Shown here one piece after another: positions 1 to 6,548 of a DNA stretch of 9,614 nt. This DNA comes from Erysipelotrichaceae bacterium UBA3379 (GTDB lineage: Bacteria; Bacillota_I; Bacilli_A; Erysipelotrichales; Coprobacillaceae): positions 6,808 through 16,421 of the forward strand of contig DEPZ01000033.1 of assembly GCA_002359025.1 (NCBI GenBank). The letters are read 5' to 3'. How positions within the stretch are numbered: position 1 is the stretch's first letter; each line of letters begins with the position of its first letter. The notes under the pieces were generated by a model. That model did no database searches and was not told where the DNA came from. It saw nothing but the letters and a program-made list of their open reading frames with translations. Both the position numbers and the translations under genes were made by a program.

Positions 1-797
1 GGTACTCGAATGTTTAAATCTTGTAATGCCCTCATAGCTCCAATTGCAATTGGATCATTAACAGCAAATAACGCACTTGGAAGTTTTTGTTTTTGAGCAA
101 TTTCATAAACCAAATTATATCCTGCTTCACTCGTTAAATCTTTTTCTAAAGAAAACTCTTGGTAATCCATATGAAATTCTTGACAATATTTTATAAAACT
201 TCTTTTTCTTGTTTGGATATGATGATTCAATTCATTATATTCGCTTCTTCCTAAAAAACCGATTTTCTTATGTCCAAGATCATAGAAATATTTAACAACT
301 TGATACATCGCATCATCAAAATCCAAAGTTATACAACATTTAGTAATGGGACTCATATCCATATCAAGAAAAATAATATTGCTTGTCATCTCACATAATT
401 TTTCAAGATGAGAAGAAGATATTTTACCAATACAAATAATTCCATGTACATTTTGCAAAACACTTTCCACATCAATATCACCTTCACGCACTCTTCTCAT
501 CGCTACATGATGTGTCTTTAAATATTTTTCTACTGCCTGTAACAACGTTATATAATAAGTATCACGAATTTCTTGTTCATATGTATAACATTGAATAATA
601 GCAACAACGAGTTTTGTATTCTGATTTGAAGTTTTTCTTGGTTTAGGTACATAGTTTAATTTTGCAACGGCTTCCTGTACTTTTTTTCTTGTTTCTAGGG
701 AGACGTTTAACGTGTCATCTTCCCTTAATATTCTCGATACTGTCGCTATAGATACATTTGCATAATTTGCAACATCTTTTAAAGTCACCATTTCCAT
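1..797 (-). CDS. LacI-family transcriptional repressor, partial (C-terminus off the left edge)
   Basis: Translating the minus strand from the ATG at 797 gives about 265 codons running open off the window. LacI proteins are usually about 330-340 residues, so some 70 are missing. The N-terminus (residues 4-26) is a classic LacI helix-turn-helix, with VTLKDVANYANVSIATVSR and then a hinge ending LNYVPKPRK near residue 55. The periplasmic-binding-protein-like sensor fold follows, with recognisable pieces such as FYDLGHKKIGFLGR and, at the edge, ALFAVNDPIAIGAMRALQDL. The sensor half (YTYEQEIRDTYYI) recalls EbgR-type regulators of beta-galactosidase loci; this is a resemblance only. The start at 797 is preferred over the ATG at 791 because GGAGG then lies 5 nt upstream. 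It sits just after the EIIC/GH35 pair on the same strand but behind a terminator and with its own promoter. By context it probably represses that pair in response to a galactoside; this is inference. Confidence 0.93.
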   Translation of the reverse strand, partial: MEMVTLKDVANYANVSIATVSRILREDDTLNVSLETRKKVQEAVAKLNYVPKPRKTSNQNTKLVVAIIQCYTYEQEIRDTYYITLLQAVEKYLKTHHVAMRRVREGDIDVESVLQNVHGIICIGKISSSHLEKLCEMTSNIIFLDMDMSPITKCCITLDFDDAMYQVVKYFYDLGHKKIGFLGRSEYNELNHHIQTRKRSFIKYCQEFHMDYQEFSLEKDLTSEAGYNLVYEIAQKQKLPSALFAVNDPIAIGAMRALQDLNIRV

Positions 798-821
798 GTC
801 TCCCTCCTCACATTATTCTTT

Positions 822-850
822 ATTATAAGTGAAATTTTATGAAATTTCTA
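822..850 (-). promoter_or_regulatory. Candidate sigma-A promoter for the lacI-type gene
   Basis: On the minus strand a perfect TATAAT (827-822) lies 17 bp from TAGAAA (850-845), a 4/6 match to the -35 consensus. Transcription would begin near 815, giving a leader of under 20 nt that contains the ribosome binding site. A short inverted repeat, TTATAT-GCG-ATATAA at 854-868, lies just upstream and could be an operator, but in DNA this AT-rich it may be chance. The -35 is weak, so this is a candidate only. Confidence 0.42.
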
Positions 851-884
851 TACTTATATGCGATATAACAACGAAATAACAACA

Positions 885-916
885 AACTCTATTTTTACAA
901 AAGCAAAAATAGAGTT
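885..916 (-). terminator. Rho-independent terminator after the GH35 gene
   Basis: A perfect 12-bp inverted repeat (AACTCTATTTTT at 885-896, AAAAATAGAGTT at 905-916) encloses an 8-nt loop. On the minus strand it is followed by a T-rich tail (TTTGTTGTTATTT). It begins 22 bp after the GH35 stop codon and separates that gene from the regulator downstream. The stem is AT-rich, so termination may be partial. Confidence 0.75.
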
Positions 917-938
917 CTCAATAAATAATATTCTATTA

Positions 939-2705
939 TTAATGAATATCTATATATACTGGTTTGTCATTTAATATAATTTCATCAGCAAAGACACCTT
1001 CAGTTTCAAATATGATAATAATATTTTCTCCTTTTTTTAAAAATGGCCCTGGTATATAAAGAGATCCTGTTGGACCAACTTGGTAAAATCTACCGCAATG
1101 ATGACCATTAACAAGAACTATACCTTTTCCAAATTTTGTTACATCAATAAATGTTTCTTGTGGTTCATCATCAATTGTAAAAACAAATTGATGAAAGGCA
1201 GGTCCACCTGTATATTCTTTAGACCAATCTATAGCATCAGTTTTATCAAAATCCAAACAATAATGCTTCCATTTTTTGGTGAAATGTATATCTAATAATA
1301 CTCCTGTACGAATCCCCTTCTTTTGGGTATCAGCTTGTAACTTAGCACCGTAATTTACTCTACCCATATTTTCAACAAGAATTTTTAAATCATTTTGGTT
1401 TTCTAAAGATGTTTCAAAAAAGATTTCATCACCAATTTCTTCTTGATATTGCACACCTACGAATTTGTTATTCACATATACTTGAACACGATCACGTGCA
1501 TCAACAACTCTTAATCTAGACTGCTTTATATAACTCTTAAAATAATGCTGATAGACAACATAACCATAATAATGATCAAGTTCTTCCATTGTCAATGGCC
1601 AAGAGCTTTCAACAATTGTTGATATTTGTTCTATCACACTAAAAAGCGATACTCTGTTTTTACATTTTATACTTCCATAACTGCTTGTTTTTCTACGATT
1701 TTCAAGGCGATTATGTTGTTGAGTAATCAATTCTCGCAAAAGGTGGTATTTTTCAGTTTTAGCTCCGTACTCTGTTAAAATCGCATCATAATCATATGAA
1801 GTAATTTGAGGGAGGTCTTTTTCTTTTCGCGCAGAGCATCCATTCATCCAACCAAAATTCGTTCCTCCTTGAAACATATAAAAGTTTATACTACCAATTT
1901 CTAACATTTCCTTGACACTGTCTATAAACTCCTGAGGATCTCTACGAATAATCTCCTGATTCCATCTATTAAACCAGCCATCCCAAAATTCCATGCACAT
2001 AAGAGGTGCTACAATATCATGTCTTTTCATGAATTTTTTTAATATTTCCATGTTTTCTTTAGCATGTGATCCAAAATTACCTGTCGGAAAAACATCTCCA
2101 TTCATTAAACTTCCTGCTTCTAATGCTTCATCCCAAGTACCATCAGCAGTGAAAATAGGAACTTGAATACCATAATTACGCATAAGTTTATAAACTTTTT
2201 TGAGATAGTCTTTATCTTCACCATATGAGCCATATTCATTTTCTAATTGAGCTAAAATAATCGAACCCTCTTTATGAATCTGATACTTAGAAATTTTAGG
2301 CAAAAGTATAGAGAAGTATTGATCAAGACATTTCATATATTGCTCATTATCACTCCTCAATCTTATTCCAGGGTACTTCAACAACCAAGCTGGTAAGCCA
2401 CCCATTTCCCACTCTGCACAAATATATGGTGACGCACGTAATATAACATATAATCCCAATTGGTGAGCCAAACTCAAAAATCTTTCAATATCTTTTATCC
2501 CCTTAAAATCATATTCTCCTTGCTTAGGTTCATGAAGATTCCACGGAACATATGTTTCCACAGTATTACATCCCATATCAATAAGATCTAATAGAGTATC
2601 TTCCCAATATTCAGGCACAATTCTAAAATAATGAACAGCTCCTGAAATAATCTTTACAGCCTTACCATCTATATAAAAATCCTTTTTGACTTCAATACTT
2701 CCCAA
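939..2705 (-). CDS. Beta-galactosidase, glycoside hydrolase family 35, intracellular
   Basis: The 588-residue protein is full length for GH35. The N-terminal TIM barrel opens with IDGKAVKIISGAVHYFR (residues 13-29), then ETYVPWNLHEP (50-60) and ASPYICAEWEMGGLPAWLL (91-109). The acid/base glutamate is expected to be E157 in LENEYGSYG and the nucleophile E239 in CMEFWDGWF. FYMFQGGTNFGWMNG follows, then beta-rich C-terminal domains (about 360-588) of the jelly-roll type seen in GH35. There is no signal peptide, so it should act in the cytoplasm, removing terminal beta-galactose from an imported oligosaccharide. The start is TTG: AAGGAG lies 9 nt upstream, immediately after the EIIC stop, and no in-frame ATG occurs before residue 44, which is inside the barrel. 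It lies 14 bp downstream of the EIIC gene and shares its promoter. In streptococci, cytoplasmic GH35 enzymes (BgaC) cleave Gal-beta-1,3-GlcNAc-type disaccharides. The substrate here is unknown, with lacto-N-biose or galacto-N-biose type glycans plausible. Confidence 0.95.
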   Translation of the reverse strand: MGSIEVKKDFYIDGKAVKIISGAVHYFRIVPEYWEDTLLDLIDMGCNTVETYVPWNLHEPKQGEYDFKGIKDIERFLSLAHQLGLYVILRASPYICAEWEMGGLPAWLLKYPGIRLRSDNEQYMKCLDQYFSILLPKISKYQIHKEGSIILAQLENEYGSYGEDKDYLKKVYKLMRNYGIQVPIFTADGTWDEALEAGSLMNGDVFPTGNFGSHAKENMEILKKFMKRHDIVAPLMCMEFWDGWFNRWNQEIIRRDPQEFIDSVKEMLEIGSINFYMFQGGTNFGWMNGCSARKEKDLPQITSYDYDAILTEYGAKTEKYHLLRELITQQHNRLENRRKTSSYGSIKCKNRVSLFSVIEQISTIVESSWPLTMEELDHYYGYVVYQHYFKSYIKQSRLRVVDARDRVQVYVNNKFVGVQYQEEIGDEIFFETSLENQNDLKILVENMGRVNYGAKLQADTQKKGIRTGVLLDIHFTKKWKHYCLDFDKTDAIDWSKEYTGGPAFHQFVFTIDDEPQETFIDVTKFGKGIVLVNGHHCGRFYQVGPTGSLYIPGPFLKKGENIIIIFETEGVFADEIILNDKPVYIDIH

Positions 2706-2719
2706 ATTATTTCTCTCCT

Positions 2720-4081
2720 TTATAATTCTTCAAATTTTGGATTATTTGCAAGTTTAACAAATGGTAAATAAATAACAATTGCCAATCCTAAATTAACAAG
2801 TGACAATATAATTGATCTCCAATCAAAACCTGTTGCAAAAAAACCATATAGTACAGGTGGCATCACCCAAGTGACATTTTGCGTAACTGGCGCCACCAAA
2901 CCTAACGCAGTTGCACCATACGCTACTGCTGATAATACAATCGGACAAAGTAAAAACGGAATAAACATAAGTGGATTCAAAACTGTTGGTAAACCATACA
3001 TAACAGGTTCTCCGATATTAAAGAGTACTGGCGCAATCCCTAACTTTGCAACCTCTCTGTAATGTTTATTTTTAGATTGCCAAAATATTGCAATAAGAAG
3101 CCCTAATGTTGCATACCAAACAAAAGCTCCATAAGAAACACTTGTCCATAAATAAGGAATATCTTTTCCTAATTGATAAGCTTCTAAATTTGCTAAAAGA
3201 GCAACTCCAAAAACACCTTCCATAATTGGCGCCATAACATTTCCACCATGAATACCAAAAAACCAAAATAATTGAGTCAAGAAGGCAACCATTATAATAG
3301 ACAATGGATTTTGAGATAAACCTAATAAAGGCGTTTGTAATACATCATAAATCCAATCAATAATTAATTGTCCTGTAATCAAATTGAAGACATATGTGAT
3401 AATAGCAATAACATACATTGCAATAAATGCTGGAATGATAGAAGTAAATGGAACTGCAATCGCTGGTGGTACAGAGCTAGGTAGTTTAATAGTCCATTTC
3501 TTTTGCATACATTTGCTAAAAATAACAACAGCAATAAATCCAATAACAATCGCAGTAAAATATCCACGTGAATTAATTTGATTTCCTGGAATAAGACCAC
3601 TCATTGTTACAGATAACTGACCATTCGCATATGATAATCCAGTAACTTTATTAATAATTTCAGCAAAACCATTATTCATACCAGATAATTGAAATGTTTG
3701 AGTCATAGATGTTCCCAACGAAATAACAAAAGATGCTAATGCAACCAAACCTCCAGATAATTTATCGGTTTCATAAACTTTTGCAATGTTATAACCTAAA
3801 GCAAAAATAAATACTAATGAGACAATAGCTAAACTTCCATTAAAAATCAAACCATTAATTGTAATCAACCATTGGAATGTTTCTGTAATTTGTGTCCATC
3901 CAAATTCAGAAGGAAAATCAGAAAGAAATGCATTGATTAACAATGCAATTGAACCAGTCATAACAACAGGCATTGTTGCTATAAATGAATCACGAAGAGC
4001 AACAAGATGTTTTTGTGAACCAATTTTTGTTGCAATAGGCAGCAGTTTCTCAGACATAAAGTCCATAAATCTTTGATACAT
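2720..4081 (-). CDS. PTS system EIIC permease, lactose/cellobiose family
   Basis: This is a 453-residue polytopic membrane permease that moves a sugar across the membrane during PTS phosphorylation. Family hallmarks are the amphipathic start MYQRFMDFMSEKLLPIATKIGSQ with HLVALRDSFIATMP, VPPAIAVPFTSIIPAF (204-219), WFFGIHGGNVM (273-283) and NIGEPVMYGLPTVLNP (355-370). By analogy with the ChbC structure, H278 and E358 are the likely substrate-contacting pair. The ATG at 4081 is the real start: AGGAG lies 6 nt upstream and the family N-terminus begins there. The frame stays open to 4249, but that extension spans the promoter at 4142-4170 and is not protein-like. No EIIA or EIIB domain is fused or adjacent, so it depends on partners encoded elsewhere. 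The GH35 gene follows after 14 bp, marking the cargo as a beta-galactoside. That pairing is unusual, since lactose-family PTS loci normally carry a 6-phospho-beta-galactosidase (GH1). Confidence 0.95.
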   Translation of the reverse strand: MYQRFMDFMSEKLLPIATKIGSQKHLVALRDSFIATMPVVMTGSIALLINAFLSDFPSEFGWTQITETFQWLITINGLIFNGSLAIVSLVFIFALGYNIAKVYETDKLSGGLVALASFVISLGTSMTQTFQLSGMNNGFAEIINKVTGLSYANGQLSVTMSGLIPGNQINSRGYFTAIVIGFIAVVIFSKCMQKKWTIKLPSSVPPAIAVPFTSIIPAFIAMYVIAIITYVFNLITGQLIIDWIYDVLQTPLLGLSQNPLSIIMVAFLTQLFWFFGIHGGNVMAPIMEGVFGVALLANLEAYQLGKDIPYLWTSVSYGAFVWYATLGLLIAIFWQSKNKHYREVAKLGIAPVLFNIGEPVMYGLPTVLNPLMFIPFLLCPIVLSAVAYGATALGLVAPVTQNVTWVMPPVLYGFFATGFDWRSIILSLVNLGLAIVIYLPFVKLANNPKFEEL

Positions 4082-4117
4082 AATATTCTCCTTTTCTATC
4101 AATATTAGATACGATAG

Positions 4118-4125
4118 CATCGATG
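4118..4125. promoter_or_regulatory. Candidate repressor operator in the EIIC leader (CATCGATG)
   Basis: An 8-bp perfect palindrome with a central CG lies about 10 bp downstream of the predicted transcription start and ahead of the EIIC ribosome binding site. LacI-family operators are typically palindromes with a central CG. The flanks extend the symmetry only partly. Position and form make it the best guess for the binding site of the neighbouring LacI-type regulator, but an 8-mer is weak evidence. Confidence 0.3.
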
Positions 4126-4141
4126 TTTTATATCCATTTTT

Positions 4142-4170
4142 ATTATAACTACTTTTTACATAAAAATCAA
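4142..4170 (-). promoter_or_regulatory. Sigma-A promoter of the EIIC-GH35 operon
   Basis: On the minus strand TTGATT (4170-4165) and a perfect TATAAT (4147-4142) are separated by exactly 17 bp. Transcription should start near 4135, leaving a leader of about 50 nt before the ATG at 4081. This also excludes the longer in-frame start at 4249. Confidence 0.75.
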
Positions 4171-4200
4171 TAATTTTATCATTAATTTTACTATTATTTT

Positions 4201-4316
4201 TTACTAATTTATTTCGTTTTTTAAGTAAAATGCTGTATTTTATCAACATATTACTAATATTTTATAATAAAAAACATTATTATATTAGTAAAATTATATT
4301 TTTTTACTAATATAAT
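4201..4316. repeat. TTACTAAT(AT) repeat cluster with a 15-bp inverted repeat, upstream of the EIIC promoter
   Basis: TTACTAATAT occurs exactly at 4251-4260 and 4304-4313 and inverted at 4282-4291, with an 8-base copy at 4201-4208. The inverted copy and the 4304 copy form a perfect 15-bp inverted repeat (4279-4293 and 4302-4316, 8-nt loop). The three same-direction copies are 50 and 53 bp apart, close to five helical turns. The cluster begins about 30 bp upstream of the -35 element and lies just past the MATE terminator. It is the main content of the 298-bp gap between the two genes. A protein-binding array for control of the sugar operon is the likely reading; a long AT-only hairpin from chance is the alternative. 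Confidence 0.5.
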
Positions 4317-4322
4317 ATATAA

Positions 4323-4350
4323 AAAAGCAGAAGCGATAACTTCTACTTTT
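4323..4350 (-). terminator. Rho-independent terminator after the MATE gene
   Basis: On the minus strand AAAAGTAGAAG and CTTCTGCTTTT pair over 11 bp (one G-U) around a 6-nt loop and run into TTTTTTATAT. It lies 29 bp after the MATE stop codon and isolates the efflux gene from the sugar operon downstream. Confidence 0.85.
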
Positions 4351-4379
4351 ACTATTTTTTCATTCATTTTACCTTATGA

Positions 4380-5735
4380 CTATACATTTTCTATCTCGTC
4401 TTTGGGGAGCCATTTCACTTTGTGATAATAAACAATAAACATAATAGCACATGTAATCCATGTAATTGGCCAACCAAAGAAAACAAAATACAAATCAGAT
4501 GTCATCTTTGTTACAAAGAATAAATAGATTTGTCTTAATATAACAAAGTTAAAGACCATAATATACATTGGTACAGATGATTTACCAGCACCTCTTAATA
4601 CCCCATTATAGATTTGTACAATAGGTAAAAATAAATAGAAAGGTAAAAACGCTATTAACATTGTCCATCCAGCTTCAACAACTGCCAGATCACTATTAAA
4701 CATAGAAATAAATTCTTGGCCAAAGATAAACAATACAACAACAATTGCACCAATAACACCCATTGTCATAAGCATTGCACTCTTTGTTCCTTTTTTAACA
4801 CGATCATATTGTTTAGCTCCAATATTTTGTCCAACAAAGGTTGTAATAGCCATATTAAAGCTTTGTAATGGCAATTGTACAAATCCATCAATACGTATTG
4901 TAGCAGAATATCCTGCAACAACACTAGAACCAAATGCATTGACATAAGATTGAACAATAACATTAGATAAAGAAACAATACTTTGTTGTAAACCTGTAGG
5001 TAAACCAAGCATAATAATCTTTTTTAATGTAGGCATGTCAAAACCAATACGTTTTATTTCTAATCGATATACTTCATCACTTCGTATTAAAATGATTAAA
5101 ACAAGTATAGCTGATAAGGCTTGAGAAATTAATGTTGCTATACCAACACCAGCAACACCCCATTTAAATACTCTTACAAAAACTTGATCTAAAATAATAT
5201 TTGTCATACAAGCAGCCACCAAGAAGTAAAGTGGACGTTTAGAATCACCAATAGCCCTTAATATTCCAGCTCCCATATTATAAATCAAAGCAAAAACAAT
5301 TCCTGAAAAATAAATTGTTAAATATGTAGCTGACTCTGGGAATACATCTTTTGGTATTCCTATCAAATGTAATAGTGGTTTTGTTCCTAACACTCCTAAT
5401 GCTGTTAAAAAAACCGCCATAACAAGTGTTAAAGCCGCTGAACTATGAACTGCTTTTGATAATCTTTTATAATCATTCGCTCCATAGTATTGCGCAATAA
5501 TAACTCCTGCTCCTGTAGCTAGCCCCATAAAAAATCCAATCAACATATTAATAATAGGTGATGAAGCACCAACTGCTGCTAATGCTTGTTTACTTACAAA
5601 GTTTCCAACCACGTAAGCATCAACAGTGTTATAAAGTTGTTGAAATAAGTTTCCTATCAATAAAGGAATAGAAAATAATAATATACTTTTTGCAATATGT
5701 CCATGAATTAAATCTGATGAACTTTTTTGTTTCAT
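4380..5735 (-). CDS. MATE-family multidrug/toxin efflux transporter
   Basis: The 451-residue hydrophobic protein has the length and internal two-fold layout of MATE exporters, with about 12 membrane segments. The N-terminal half begins with SILLFSIPLLIGNLFQQLYNTVDAYVVGNFV (18-48), followed by LAAVGASSPIINMLIGFFMGLATGAGVIIAQYYGA (52-86). The second half repeats the theme with LGLPTGLQQSIVSLSNVIVQSYVNAFG. The family uses Na+ or H+ gradients to expel cationic compounds; substrate and coupling ion cannot be read from sequence. The ATG at 5735 follows a purine-rich stretch (GGGAGGGAGAGAGG). It is monocistronic, with a terminator on each side. Its upstream region carries a perfect palindrome and a repeated element that look like operator sites. 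No dedicated regulator is adjacent, although the TetR-family gene upstream in the next operon is a possible one. Confidence 0.93.
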   Translation of the reverse strand: MKQKSSSDLIHGHIAKSILLFSIPLLIGNLFQQLYNTVDAYVVGNFVSKQALAAVGASSPIINMLIGFFMGLATGAGVIIAQYYGANDYKRLSKAVHSSAALTLVMAVFLTALGVLGTKPLLHLIGIPKDVFPESATYLTIYFSGIVFALIYNMGAGILRAIGDSKRPLYFLVAACMTNIILDQVFVRVFKWGVAGVGIATLISQALSAILVLIILIRSDEVYRLEIKRIGFDMPTLKKIIMLGLPTGLQQSIVSLSNVIVQSYVNAFGSSVVAGYSATIRIDGFVQLPLQSFNMAITTFVGQNIGAKQYDRVKKGTKSAMLMTMGVIGAIVVVLFIFGQEFISMFNSDLAVVEAGWTMLIAFLPFYLFLPIVQIYNGVLRGAGKSSVPMYIMVFNFVILRQIYLFFVTKMTSDLYFVFFGWPITWITCAIMFIVYYHKVKWLPKDEIENV

Positions 5736-5787
5736 ATACCTCTCTCCCTCCCATAAGTACCTATTTTACACCTTTTCATGCTAATGT

Positions 5788-5847
5788 ATAGCCATTTTTC
5801 ATATAATGTAAAAAATATAACACTCTATATCAAAAATAGCTATTTTT
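5788..5847. promoter_or_regulatory. Candidate MATE promoter/operator region: 16-bp palindrome plus a repeated 12-mer
   Basis: AAAAATAGCTATTTTT (5832-5847) is a perfect 16-bp palindrome. On the minus strand its half AAAAATAGCTAT (5847-5836) recurs as AAAAATGGCTAT (5799-5788), 48 bp downstream. Between them, TTGATA (5833-5828) overlaps the palindrome edge as a possible -35, with TACATT 17 bp further as a poor -10. A regulator binding both elements would flank or cover the promoter. The rest of the 210-bp gap (5736-5945) is featureless apart from the terminator at its far end. Confidence 0.42.
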
Positions 5848-5914
5848 ATAAATTATAAAGATTTCATATTTTATAACGTAAATATATAATGACACAGAAA
5901 ATCTTTGTATTTAA

Positions 5915-5939
5915 AAAGATGCCTTACAAAGACATCTTT
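5915..5939 (-). terminator. Rho-independent terminator after the cytidylate-kinase-like gene
   Basis: On the minus strand a 7-bp stem (AAAGATG with CATCTTT) continues past one mismatch into 3 more pairs around a 3-nt loop, then TTTTTAAAT. It starts 7 bp after the stop codon and ends the three-gene unit begun by the TetR-family gene. Confidence 0.72.
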
Positions 5940-5945
5940 ACATAA

Positions 5946-6548
5946 CTATTGACATATAATTTCTAACATATCAACAATTTCATCAATATCAAATTTACTA
6001 CTATCAATAACTAAATCATAATTATTCATATCTCCCCATCGACGTCCTGTATAATATTCATAATAATGTTTTCTTCTATGATCTATTCTTTTCATTGTTA
6101 ATAATGCTTTTTCAGATTCTACACCATAATCATTAATAACTCTTTCTTTTCTTGACTGTTCGTTTGCTTTAATAAAGACATGAATGGCTGATGGATGATT
6201 TTTTAATACGACATCACCACATCTTCCCACAAATACTGCAGGACCTTGGTTTGCAAGTTCTTCAATAACTTCACTTTGGGCAATAAACATACGATCTTTT
6301 ACTGAAAGATTTAATAAACCATCACTTCCTTCATGAAGAAAATGTTGTAAACTTGATAAATATGATATTTCTGCTCCGGCAATTTCTTCTTCGTGTGTGA
6401 AAACATCTAGATTAATTTCACTTGACTTTGAGGCAAGTTCTACCAATTCCTTATCATAAAAAGGAATGTTTAAACGTTTTGCAAGACGTTCTCCAATTGC
6501 TTTGCCTCCACTACCATATTGTCTACTGATTGTTATAATTTTTGTCAT
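5946..6548 (-). CDS. Cytidylate kinase-like family protein (P-loop kinase)
   Basis: The 200-residue protein starts KIITISRQYGSGGKAIGERLAKRL (residues 3-26), the altered P-loop of the cytidylate-kinase-like family (Pfam Cytidylate_kin2). It continues with FYDKELVELA (30-39), AVFVGRCGDVVL (104-115) and an arginine-rich lid region RIDHRRKHYYEYYTGRRWGD (154-173). It differs from true Cmk, so nucleoside monophosphate kinase activity on CMP is not assured; the family is common in Bacillota and mostly uncharacterised. The ATG at 6548 is preferred over the GTG at 6551 because GGAGG then lies 7 nt upstream instead of 4. The stop TGA of the antiporter overlaps this ATG by one base (TGATG), implying translational coupling. 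That site's ribosome binding sequence lies within the end of the antiporter gene. It is the last gene of the unit. A link to ion transport is suggested only by position. Confidence 0.88.
   Translation of the reverse strand: MTKIITISRQYGSGGKAIGERLAKRLNIPFYDKELVELASKSSEINLDVFTHEEEIAGAEISYLSSLQHFLHEGSDGLLNLSVKDRMFIAQSEVIEELANQGPAVFVGRCGDVVLKNHPSAIHVFIKANEQSRKERVINDYGVESEKALLTMKRIDHRRKHYYEYYTGRRWGDMNNYDLVIDSSKFDIDEIVDMLEIICQ

Noticed and set aside
1080..3600. Short open frames on both strands inside the GH35 and EIIC genes (for example 1080-1295, 2871-3062, 3384-3581)
   Set aside because: They lie wholly within well-supported genes, have no ribosome binding sites and resemble no protein family; they are coding-strand shadows.
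4082..4249. 56-residue in-frame N-terminal extension of the EIIC gene
   Set aside because: It contains the TTGATT/TATAAT promoter, has no ribosome binding site at 4249 and reads as lysine/asparagine-rich AT-biased sequence. The family N-terminus starts at 4081 behind AGGAG.
4279..4316. 15-bp inverted repeat as a second MATE terminator
   Set aside because: A better terminator already lies at 4323-4350. This stem is nearly all A/T, and its arms belong to the TTACTAATAT repeat family, which fits a binding site better.
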